IMG/VR virus record: IMGVR_UViG_3300019888_000016
Coordinates: 1 to 25,298 of that record
Source of the DNA: a virus
Strand: one strand, 5' to 3'
DNA length: 25,298 nt
A program made the translations under genes and the position numbers. How positions within the stretch are numbered: the first letter of the stretch is position 1; the number at the start of each line of letters is the position of its first letter. Of this stretch, positions 13,371-19,743 are shown one piece after another. Below the pieces are notes generated by a model that was not told the origin of the DNA, did no database searches, and worked only from the letters and a program-made list of their open reading frames with translations.

Positions 13371-15017
13371 GTGAGATACAGCTTCAAGCCCAGAGAGGCT
13401 TTCGGTGTCACCGATCCGGTGGAGATCGCTACCCGGTTTGACGACTTCAAGGACACGCTGACCAAGTCGCTGGAACGTCCGATCCCGTGCGGCCCTGACG
13501 GTCGCCCCATGGTCGGGTACGACGCCCCCCAGTCGGGGATGTCGATGTTCCAACAGGGTCTGGACAACCCCGACATCAGCAAGGCCCTCTCCCCGGAGAC
13601 GGTGGAGTCGGTGCGCAACCAGCTTGCGCAGTCGGATATCGGCAAGGATCTGTCGCTGACGAGCCCGATCTCGTCCGGCCTGGTCGCGTTCGACCTCGAC
13701 GCGCCGAGCAAGAAGTTGTACCCGATCCAGACCCCGATCCGAAACCGGATTCCCCGCGTGAAGGGGTTCGGCACCAGCCACCGGTTCAAGGTGATCGGCG
13801 GTATTTCAGGTTCCCAGACCGGTGTCAACGACGTGTACCCCGGCATCATCGACTCCACCGCCACGTCGTTCGGCAACGTCAGCTACCTTCGACCCCCGAA
13901 GATCAGCTACGCCGGTTACGACGTGGTCGTGCCCTACTCCCAGTTCGGTCTGTCTGACCAGGTCTCCTGGTCGGCACAGTTCTCCGGCCAGGGATTTGAG
14001 GACATCCGGCAGCTGTCGCAGTCGTCGGTTCTCTACGCCTCCATGCTGGAGGAGGAGAAGGTCATCACCGTCGGTCGCGGCACCGGTTCCGGGTTCCAGG
14101 GTGCGCTCGCCGCACCGACCGGGGTCACCGCGACCGCCCGCGCGGCGGCCACCGGTGAAGCCGCCATCACCGGCGGTGGCACCAACATCTACGCGTTCGC
14201 CACCTCCGACGCCGGACCGTTCGGCCAGTCCGTGCTGTCCTCCGTCGTCACCGTCGCCACCGGCACCGGTGTCGTCGACATCACCGTTCCCACGATGCCC
14301 GTAGGTGCCCTCGGTATCCGCGTCTACGTGGGAACCGGTACCACCCAGCCCGCGAACTCCGCGTTCTGGTACGCCGGGCGTGTCAGCGGCAACGTGTTCA
14401 CCATCCAGGGTGCACTACCCACCTCCGGTGTTGCCGCGTCCACCGTCACAGCCGACACATCGGCGTACGCCGCCGGCTACGACGGCATCCTGGCCACCTG
14501 CCTGGGTACGACCTCCGGGTATGTGAGCCGGGTCAACGCACCCCTAACCACCACCAACCCTGGTTCGGAGTTTTTCAAGGCATTCGATGTCATGTACCAA
14601 GCCAATGGTGCTGACCCGGACGAGGTCATGATGAACGGCTCCGACCGGCGCCAGTTGTCGGACCTGCTGAAGACCTCCTCGGCGAACTATCGGGTCGCGG
14701 TCACGAGCACCGAAGCGCACGGCGCCATGATCGGCACCATGGTCATCGGCCTCCAGAACGAGGTGACCACGAAGATGGTCGACCTCAGCACCAGCAGGTA
14801 CATCCCCCAAGGTGTGGCCCCCATCATTTCCTGGACACTTCCGCTACCCAACTCCGAAGTGTCGAACGTGTGGGAAATGCGACTGGTGCAAGATTACATG
14901 GGCATTCAGTGGCCCATTCTACAAACGACCTACGACTATTCCTCCTACTGGTACGGCGCTCTTATCTGCCAGGCGCCCAGCTACAACGGGGCAATCACTG
15001 GGATTCGCCTTACCTGA
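13371..15017 (+). CDS. Major capsid protein with inserted Ig-like domain
   Basis: GTG 13371 follows AGGAG (13360-13364) by 6 bases; TGA 15015-15017; 548 residues. The fold signature of HK97-type capsid proteins is seen in the E-loop/P-domain region (KKLYPIQTPIRNRIPRVKGF, SQTGVNDVYPGI, KISYAGYDVVVPYSQFGLSD) and the A-domain end (NGSDRRQLSDLL, NEVTTKMVDL, SEVSNVWEMRLVQDYMG). Residues about 245-365 form an extra beta-rich segment (Gly/Thr/Val-rich, PTGVTATARAAAT, ending TADTSAYAAGYDG). It has the look of an Ig-like insertion displayed on the capsid surface. Length well above the usual 280-400 residues is explained by this. The N-terminal helical about 100 residues probably act as a delta-domain. 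Promoter/terminator elements upstream suggest separate control. Confidence 0.9.
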   Translation: MRYSFKPREAFGVTDPVEIATRFDDFKDTLTKSLERPIPCGPDGRPMVGYDAPQSGMSMFQQGLDNPDISKALSPETVESVRNQLAQSDIGKDLSLTSPISSGLVAFDLDAPSKKLYPIQTPIRNRIPRVKGFGTSHRFKVIGGISGSQTGVNDVYPGIIDSTATSFGNVSYLRPPKISYAGYDVVVPYSQFGLSDQVSWSAQFSGQGFEDIRQLSQSSVLYASMLEEEKVITVGRGTGSGFQGALAAPTGVTATARAAATGEAAITGGGTNIYAFATSDAGPFGQSVLSSVVTVATGTGVVDITVPTMPVGALGIRVYVGTGTTQPANSAFWYAGRVSGNVFTIQGALPTSGVAASTVTADTSAYAAGYDGILATCLGTTSGYVSRVNAPLTTTNPGSEFFKAFDVMYQANGADPDEVMMNGSDRRQLSDLLKTSSANYRVAVTSTEAHGAMIGTMVIGLQNEVTTKMVDLSTSRYIPQGVAPIISWTLPLPNSEVSNVWEMRLVQDYMGIQWPILQTTYDYSSYWYGALICQAPSYNGAITGIRLT

Positions 15018-15037
15018 TCACGGTAGCTAGCTGGTCG

Positions 15038-15081
15038 CCAACGGCCGGATCGTGCCTTACCGGGAATGGTTCGGCCGTTGG
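15038..15081. terminator. Long-loop hairpin downstream of capsid gene
   Basis: CCAACGGCCG (15038-15047) and CGGCCGTTGG (15072-15081) are perfect inverted copies with a 24-base loop, in the 107-bp gap after the capsid gene. No T-run follows, so it may stabilise the capsid mRNA 3' end or attenuate rather than terminate. Confidence 0.4.
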
Positions 15082-15124
15082 TGATGTCCGAAGAACCCGC
15101 ATTATCCCTGGGAGGGGATCACGC

Positions 15125-15535
15125 ATGACTGAAGTTCCTGTTCGTCGCGGCCCTGGCCGTCCCCGCAAGGTCACCCCCCCGGTCAAGGAGCGGGACGAAG
15201 ACCTCGAGGGTCCCCCGGCGGTTGAGGTGGACCTCATGAAGACCCCGGAGGCCACCGCCGCGTACGCCGCGCACGGCACCACCGCCCACATCAGGGCCGC
15301 TGAACCGGCCGCCGCGGATGACGAAGTCGAGGGCGACGGGGCCGAGAAGGATCCCAGTGACCGGTCCGGCCACAGCGTCTCCCGCCACGCCCCTGGTCTG
15401 GATGCCGCCTCGGTGACCGGTATCGGGTTCGACGACGGCACCGAGTACGGGGTCAAGGACGGCAAGCTCACGAAGAGGGCCGTCCCCGCCGAGCGCAAGC
15501 CGGATCCCGCCAGCGCCGAGGACGAGGGCAAGTAG
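15125..15535 (+). CDS. Acidic head-associated protein with N-terminal AT-hook-like motif
   Basis: ATG 15125 with GGGAGGGG about 7 bases upstream; TAG 15533-15535; 136 residues. The open frame extends upstream into the capsid gene but without sense. Residues 7-15 (RRGPGRPRK) match the AT-hook core GRP flanked by basic residues, which binds the minor groove of DNA. The rest is acidic, Ala/Glu/Asp-rich and probably disordered, with a more ordered end (ASVTGIGFDDGTEYGVKDGK). Small proteins directly after the capsid gene are often head decoration or connector-related; the DNA-binding-like motif is unusual. Function is inferred from motif and position only. Confidence 0.6.
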   Translation: MTEVPVRRGPGRPRKVTPPVKERDEDLEGPPAVEVDLMKTPEATAAYAAHGTTAHIRAAEPAAADDEVEGDGAEKDPSDRSGHSVSRHAPGLDAASVTGIGFDDGTEYGVKDGKLTKRAVPAERKPDPASAEDEGK

Positions 15536-15539
15536 TCCG

Positions 15540-15794
15540 ATGCGTCTGCTGTCTCCCGCCACTGGGTGCGTTGAGGTCGACACTGACCGGCGCCGCTACC
15601 GGGGCCGGATCCTCGAAGTGGCCGATTCAGCGGACATCAGGGATCTGCGGGCGGCCGGCTACACGGTTGGTGATGTAGCCGGCCGCCCGTCCCGTGCCGC
15701 CGGGTTTTGCTGCCCGGGGTGTGGCTTCAGAGGTTTCTTTCGCCTGTGTTCCCGCTGCGGCGGCGTCTGTGAACGTCCCGACCTGACTGCCTGA
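15540..15794 (+). CDS. Zinc-ribbon protein, 84 aa
   Basis: ATG 15540 begins 4 bases after the preceding stop; TGA 15792-15794. The N-terminal about 50 residues are beta-like (CVEVDTDRRRYRGRILEVAD, SADIRDLRAAGYTVGDVAGRP). The C-terminus has C58-x2-C61 and C70-x2-C73 plus C57 and C77 (FCCPGCGFRGFFRLCSRCGG), a clear zinc-ribbon pattern. Stop-start proximity implies coupling with the AT-hook protein. Similar small ribbon proteins sit in head-completion regions of other actinophages, but no precise role is known. Confidence 0.6.
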   Translation: MRLLSPATGCVEVDTDRRRYRGRILEVADSADIRDLRAAGYTVGDVAGRPSRAAGFCCPGCGFRGFFRLCSRCGGVCERPDLTA

Positions 15795-15818
15795 CCGCCC
15801 CCCGTAGGAGAAGACGTA

Positions 15819-16340
15819 ATGGCAACCGAGTTTCTGAGCACACCGACTATTTCACGGTTCTATTTCACCCAGTATCCGCTGGCCGCGAGGACTGTGGCGG
15901 ATGGTGTCACGGCGTCCTCGACCACCGTGACGTCGGCGACGGCGGCGTTCAACTCGAACGATGTCGGGGCCACCATCACTGGCACAGGCATCCCCGCTCT
16001 AGCCACGATTTCTTCTGTCACGAACGCGACGACGGTGATTATTTCGTCGGCGGCGACGGCGTCCGCGTCGGGTGTGTCGTTGACGGTCACTCGGACGAAT
16101 GCGCTCGCGTTGAACGTGTTCCAGACGGCGATCAACACCGACTTCGCCTCGTACTTCACAACCGTGCCGACGCTAGTGACCCAGCCAGCTGCGCCGACAA
16201 CCGCGATCCTCCTCGTTAGCGCGACTCAGCCGCCCCTGTCGATCAGTCCCGGGTCTTACGTGGGGCTGAACTACGGAAACTGGCAGGTGCAGCCTGCCTC
16301 GAATATGGCGGGGCTCATCTTCACGCCAGCGAGTGTTTAG
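15819..16340 (+). CDS. Beta-rich virion protein, 173 aa (possible decoration protein)
   Basis: ATG 15819 follows GTAGGAGAAGACGTA (AGGAG 8 bases upstream); TAG 16338-16340. The sequence is Ser/Thr/Val/Ala-rich with a recognisable repeat-like beta segment (about 28-90: DGVTASSTTVTSATAAFNSN, DVGATITGTGIPALATI, ATTVIISSAATASASGVSLTV). That segment is common in phage surface and fibre proteins and probably folds as a small beta barrel. The second half (NYGNWQVQPASNMAGLIFTP) resembles capsid-associated stabiliser proteins. Position between head and connector genes supports a head decoration or fibre role. Not certain. Confidence 0.6.
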   Translation: MATEFLSTPTISRFYFTQYPLAARTVADGVTASSTTVTSATAAFNSNDVGATITGTGIPALATISSVTNATTVIISSAATASASGVSLTVTRTNALALNVFQTAINTDFASYFTTVPTLVTQPAAPTTAILLVSATQPPLSISPGSYVGLNYGNWQVQPASNMAGLIFTPASV

Positions 16341-16378
16341 ACCCTCTCACCCCGGATGACCCCTAGGGGGTGGTGTGC

Positions 16379-17233
16379 ATGCCTAGTGTGACTGTTCCGG
16401 CGCCGAGCACTCCGTATCTGACGGTGGCCGAGTTGAAACGCTCGCCTATCTATACGCAGCTGCAGAAGTTGGTTCCGGGTGGTTCGGACGCCGAGAACGA
16501 TGCGGAACTGGGCCGGATCATCATGCGCGTCTCCGCGATGATCAACGGGGAGATCCGCCAGAACTTGGCGGCCACGGTGGACGTCGAGGCTGATTGGGCG
16601 ACGTTCTCGGACTATGGGGACCTGCGGATCCATACCCGTGGCAATCCGATTGTGTCGGTGGTGTCGGTGCTGGTGGGGGCCGATCCTTACAGCCTGACCG
16701 CGGTGAGTGACCTGTCGCATGTGGAGTTGGATCCGTGGCAGATCACCATCCCGAGGGGAGCGTTCGGCGCGTTCGGTGGTTTCGGCTCTAGGTCGAGGCG
16801 TCGGGTGTGGGCGGAGTGGACGTACGTCACCGGCTACCCGGTGACAACGCTGACGTCGGCTGTGGCGGCTGGCGACACGTCGGTGACGGTTGTGGACGCT
16901 ACCGGCATCGTGGCTGGTCGGACCGTCCTCACGGTGGAGGACGGCAAGTGGCTGGAAACCATCACCCCCACCGCCGTGGCCGGTAGCACGCTCACCGTCG
17001 CACCGCTGACGTTCGCCCACCAGGCCGGGGTCGGGGTGGATGCGCTACCCAACGACATCCAAGAGGCGGCGCTACTACTGATCTCCCGGTTGCACGACAG
17101 CTGGAGCCTGTCCATGGGCGCCGTCACTCACGACGGAACCGGCGCCAGGAGAGACCCGAAGGCCCCCGGAACCGGCGCCCGCTTCCTGTGCGATCCGGGC
17201 GTGATCCTGGCCCCGTACAAGCGCGTCTGGTAG
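16379..17233 (+). CDS. Head-tail connector (adaptor) protein
   Basis: ATG 16379, three codons inside the longer frame, has AGGGGG about 12 bases upstream; TAG 17231-17233; 284 residues. Features match adaptor proteins that bind the portal: an N-terminal helix (YLTVAELKRSPIYTQLQKLV), NDAELGRIIMRVSAMINGEI, and beta-rich middle with VWAEWTYVTGYP. An inserted beta segment (TTLTSAVAAGDTSVTVVDAT ... VEDGKWLETITPTAVAG) is followed by ALPNDIQEAALLLISRLHDS. HK97 gp6/SPP1 gp15-like adaptors have this helix-beta-helix pattern. The next gene starts on its last stop base (TAGTG). Confidence 0.65.
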   Translation: MPSVTVPAPSTPYLTVAELKRSPIYTQLQKLVPGGSDAENDAELGRIIMRVSAMINGEIRQNLAATVDVEADWATFSDYGDLRIHTRGNPIVSVVSVLVGADPYSLTAVSDLSHVELDPWQITIPRGAFGAFGGFGSRSRRRVWAEWTYVTGYPVTTLTSAVAAGDTSVTVVDATGIVAGRTVLTVEDGKWLETITPTAVAGSTLTVAPLTFAHQAGVGVDALPNDIQEAALLLISRLHDSWSLSMGAVTHDGTGARRDPKAPGTGARFLCDPGVILAPYKRVW

Positions 17234-17634
17234 TGGCCAACTACAACGATGTGCGGGCCGCGCTGGGCACCGCACTCGAGACGTATCAGTCGGGGTTGAA
17301 CGTCTACGACTATGTCCCGAAGTCGCTGACACCGCCCGCCGCGATTGTCCAACCAGCACCGCATCGGACAATCGACTACGTGCAGGCGCAAGGGGCGGGC
17401 GGTCTCGCCAAGTGGCGTTTCAACGTGCTGATCGTAATCGGACAGGTCGATGAACTGGCAGCGCAACAGCAGGCCGGTGATCTCATCAGCCCCGGATCGT
17501 CGGTGATCCAAGCCTTGAACCGCATGCCGTTGACCAACGGGTACGCGCTGGTCGAATCGGGCGGTATCGCCCAGATGATGTTCGACCAGGGTTTGTACAC
17601 GTACGCCGAACTATCGGTGGTAATCACCAGCTAG
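17233..17634 (+). CDS. Tail terminator/head-tail joining candidate, 133 aa
   Basis: GTG 17233 overlaps the stop of the adaptor gene by one base; TAG 17632-17634. The upstream in-frame ATG at 17188 lies within the adaptor gene and is less likely. Sequence YNDVRAALGTALETYQSGLN followed by PPAAIVQPAPHRTIDYVQ and a final beta-helix-beta portion (KWRFNVLIVIGQVDELAAQ, YTYAELSVVITS) matches the size and alpha/beta pattern of tail terminator proteins, which cap the tube and join the head. Gene order (adaptor, terminator, tube) agrees. Family assignment is by resemblance. Confidence 0.6.
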   Translation: MANYNDVRAALGTALETYQSGLNVYDYVPKSLTPPAAIVQPAPHRTIDYVQAQGAGGLAKWRFNVLIVIGQVDELAAQQQAGDLISPGSSVIQALNRMPLTNGYALVESGGIAQMMFDQGLYTYAELSVVITS

Positions 17635-17654
17635 CCCCGCTTTTCCCTCTCGCT

Positions 17655-17683
17655 CCCCGCTTGTGTTGCGTGGGGCTTCTTTT
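17655..17683 (+). terminator. Probable intrinsic terminator before tail genes
   Basis: CCCCGC (17655-17660) pairs with GTGGGG (17670-17675), including one G-U pair, with a 9-base loop and then CTTCTTTT. It lies 20 bp after the 17634 stop and before the tail module, and resembles the terminator upstream of the capsid gene. Confidence 0.45.
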
Positions 17684-17718
17684 CGTTGCCCTCACACGTC
17701 GCAAGAAAGGCACTGCCA

Positions 17719-17964
17719 ATGGCAGGCAAGCAGCAGCCCCCCGTCATCCAGTATTTCCGGCGGGTCGACCCGGACACGGGCGTCGACACCCACTACCAGG
17801 TGGGTGACACCTATGACGGGCCGATCGACGAGGACTACTACCTGAGTTCGAGTGGTCCGGACGGTAAGGGTCCGCTACTTGGTGAGCCGCGGTCCAGCCC
17901 TAGCGCCCCTGCCGAGAAGTCGGCTTCGTCTAGTTCCAGCGACTCCCCGAGCAAGGAGAAGTAG
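17719..17964 (+). CDS. Small hydrophilic protein before tail tube, 81 aa
   Basis: ATG 17719, preceded by AGAAAGG with about 8 bases' spacing; TAG 17962-17964. The N-terminal half has a compact beta-like stretch (PPVIQYFRRVDPDTGVDTHY then QVGDTYDGPIDEDYYL). The C-terminus is Ser/Lys-rich and disordered (KSASSSSSDSPSKEK). The tail tube gene starts 2 bases after its stop and its AAGGAG ribosome binding site lies in the final codons, so the two are coupled. Function unknown; it may be a minor virion protein. Confidence 0.6.
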   Translation: MAGKQQPPVIQYFRRVDPDTGVDTHYQVGDTYDGPIDEDYYLSSSGPDGKGPLLGEPRSSPSAPAEKSASSSSSDSPSKEK

Positions 17965-17966
17965 TC

Positions 17967-18764
17967 GTGCCTATCAACCTCGACCAGACCACTCAGGCGT
18001 TCCTCGGCCTCAACGCCCAATGGGGTGTCGAGCAGTATCTGTTCGGCTGCCAGGCCAACGATCTGGAGCATTCCCGTAAGTCGGACAAGGTACCGGCCGA
18101 CGGGTTCGGACAGCCGGTGAAGAACAGCCTGCCGGGTCAGCAGGAAGCCTCTTTGAAGGTCAAGGGCATGGCCGTCCTGGACCGGGGGCAGATCAACTGG
18201 CAGATGCACCAGTGGGCCGGGCGCAAGTCCCCAGTGAACGCCTGGTTCGCCTTGGAAGGTTTGCAGGCGCTTCAGCCGGCCACCTTCCAACCGTCCACGA
18301 TCATGGACCATTCCGTGACGGCGAAGTTGAAAGACCCTGTCGACGTCACGTGGGAACTGGACGCACGAGGCGCCTACTACGACGGCACGATCCTGCTGTC
18401 CCCACAGACCCTGCTGACCGGTCCGTCCGGTACGGGCTCGCTGGACCTCAACCCGCTCAACGGCATCACCGGGGCAACCCCGACAGCGACCACCACCGGT
18501 GGGGCGGTGGCGTTGCATGTGTGGGCGTTCGACGGCGGCACCGCCCCGACGGTCACGGTGACCGTCCAGCACTCCCCGGACGGTGTCACGTACACGAACC
18601 TCGCCGTGTTCAACACGTTCTCAACGCTGGGCTCGCAGCTGATCAAGCTTCCCAACCCGACCACGATCAACCCCTACGTGCAGGCCATCTGGACCGCCAC
18701 CGGCACCCCGACGGATGTGCAGGTTTTGTGCATGTTCGCCCGCACCCCGAACCTCTCCCTGTAG
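17967..18764 (+). CDS. Major tail tube protein
   Basis: GTG 17967 with AAGGAG about 8 bases upstream; TAG 18762-18764; 265 residues. The first about 150 residues (LDQTTQAFLGLNAQWGVEQY, EASLKVKGMAVLDRGQINWQ, VTAKLKDPVDVTWELDARG) have the alternating beta pattern of siphovirus tube subunits. The last about 100 residues (GGAVALHVWAFDGGTAPTVT, HSPDGVTYTNLAVFNTFS) form an additional beta-sandwich, as in many actinophage tube proteins with surface domains. Hexamer rings of this protein build the non-contractile tail. Its place right before the tail chaperones and tape measure gene is standard. Confidence 0.85.
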   Translation: MPINLDQTTQAFLGLNAQWGVEQYLFGCQANDLEHSRKSDKVPADGFGQPVKNSLPGQQEASLKVKGMAVLDRGQINWQMHQWAGRKSPVNAWFALEGLQALQPATFQPSTIMDHSVTAKLKDPVDVTWELDARGAYYDGTILLSPQTLLTGPSGTGSLDLNPLNGITGATPTATTTGGAVALHVWAFDGGTAPTVTVTVQHSPDGVTYTNLAVFNTFSTLGSQLIKLPNPTTINPYVQAIWTATGTPTDVQVLCMFARTPNLSL

Positions 18765-18768
18765 CGCG

Positions 18769-18993
18769 GTGGCCGATCCGGATCCGGAGTGCACATACAG
18801 CCCGATAGTCCTCGGCATTGAGGATATGTTACGGGAACTTGACGTGGAACGGCTCACGGACACCGGGTGTCGGGTCCTGAAACACCCGGACTGTTGCGTT
18901 CTCTGTGCGGCGAATAACGATTGTCGACGCCTCCCGATACATTTTCGTTGCCGATGTGTTCCAGAGGGATACCTGACGTCGAGCATTCCGTAG
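18769..18993 (+). CDS. Miniprotein resembling the MuF C-terminal zinc module
   Basis: GTG 18769 starts 4 bases after the tube stop; TAG 18991-18993; 74 residues. An internal ATG at 18826 (MLRELDVERLTDTGCRV) is an alternative start. The C-terminal half has C43-x2-C46 (CVLCAANND) and H58-x2-C61-x-C63 (LPIHFRCRC), nearly the same layout as the HPNCKC end of the MuF-like protein at 10394-11029. This looks like an independent treble-clef-type zinc module without the rest of MuF. Its position between tube and chaperones is unusual for MuF proteins. It may be a diverged small structural or assembly factor. Confidence 0.6.
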   Translation: MADPDPECTYSPIVLGIEDMLRELDVERLTDTGCRVLKHPDCCVLCAANNDCRRLPIHFRCRCVPEGYLTSSIP

Positions 18994-19051
18994 CGGCGCT
19001 CAGCGGTACTGCCTTCCACCTTCGCACGACAAACAGGAGACCCGCTTCATC

Positions 19052-19489
19052 GTGGCCGATTCCGAGGACGTCGAGTTCGAGTTCATCTCCAGCGCCAGAC
19101 AGCTCGGCCCACCCCCCAAGTTGCGAACTAAACTGGTCGACGTACCCGACTGGGTAACCCCCAAGGGGAAGGGTGCCCGGTTCCTTGTGTCGGAGGTGAC
19201 CCAGGGCGACTACGTTGACTATGTGGAGTCGGGCCGCACCTATGAGGGCAACGTTGCGCGCTATAGCGCCGCTGATGACGACGTTCGCCTTCTGGCGTTC
19301 ACGGTTCGTGACAAGAACGGAAACCGGATCTGGCCGACGATCGAGGCGGCGAAGGCCCAGCTTAACCCGGTTGGTAAGTCCTGTCTTAATCTGTTGTTGA
19401 ACGCGGCGAATGAGATTAACACTCCGAAGCCCGCGAGCGCGGAGAAAAACTTCGAGAAGATTACGAGCGACTCTTCGCCCTCGACCTAG
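19052..19489 (+). CDS. Tail assembly chaperone, gpG-like
   Basis: GTG 19052 with AGGAGA about 11 bases upstream; TAG 19487-19489; 145 residues. It is acidic at the N-terminus and has DVPDWVTPKGKGARFLVSEV, GDYVDYVESGRTYEGNV, LLAFTVRDKNGNRIWPTIEA and QLNPVGKSCLNLLLNAAN. Actinophage and lambda-type tail chaperones show this size and helical C-terminus and bind the tape measure protein while the tube polymerises. The gene lies immediately upstream of the tape measure gene with a second overlapping frame, the classic G/G-T arrangement. The last 13 residues (after GAGAAAAAC) are of the 0-frame only. Confidence 0.8.
   Translation: MADSEDVEFEFISSARQLGPPPKLRTKLVDVPDWVTPKGKGARFLVSEVTQGDYVDYVESGRTYEGNVARYSAADDDVRLLAFTVRDKNGNRIWPTIEAAKAQLNPVGKSCLNLLLNAANEINTPKPASAEKNFEKITSDSSPST
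19444..19450 (+). other. Probable -1 ribosomal frameshift site for tail chaperone fusion
   Basis: In the G frame the codons read GAG AAA AAC. Slipping back one base at G-AAA-AAC gives GA-GAA-AAA then CTT, entering the open frame that carries the T domain. The heptamer GAAAAAC departs from the ideal X-XXY-YYZ pattern because the first base is not A, but it is the only A-rich run in the overlap. Confidence 0.65.
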
Positions 19490-19728
19490 CATTTGAGTGG
19501 GGACGACCCTGCGTGGGTAACATGTTGGACGAAATGTCCAGGGGCGATTTCCTGGAGTGGATGACGTGGGCGAAGATCCGGGGTCCTGTGGGTCCACCGC
19601 GCCGCGACTACTACACATACTTTCTGGCGTTGCATTCTGGGCGGGAGTGGCCTGAGAAGACGACTGTGGACCAGCTGGTGGCGACGTTCCCGATGCCGTG
19701 GCTCAAGCCCGACCCGGACAGACGATGA
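19450..19728 (+). CDS. Tail assembly chaperone T domain, made by -1 frameshift
   Basis: This frame continues from the slip site (first codon CTT 19450-19452) to TGA 19726-19728, adding about 92 residues. It reads LREDYERLFALDLAFEWGRP, then NMLDEMSRGDFLEWMTWAK, then RRDYYTYFLALHSG, followed by a Lys/Pro-rich end (WLKPDPDRR). The conserved pattern LDLAFEWGRP-x-NMLDEMS and FLEWMTWA is familiar from many phage gpT extensions. A GTG at 19513 would start an orphan, but the 60 bases upstream in this frame also code well, so the frameshift product is the natural one. The fusion spans 19052-19728. Confidence 0.78.
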   Translation, partial: LREDYERLFALDLAFEWGRPCVGNMLDEMSRGDFLEWMTWAKIRGPVGPPRRDYYTYFLALHSGREWPEKTTVDQLVATFPMPWLKPDPDRR

Positions 19729-19743
19729 GATCGGGGTGGCGGC

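Noticed and set aside
18854-19618. 254-codon minus-strand open frame opposite the chaperone genes
   Set aside because: Antisense shadow; the two plus-strand frames are the conserved chaperone pair.
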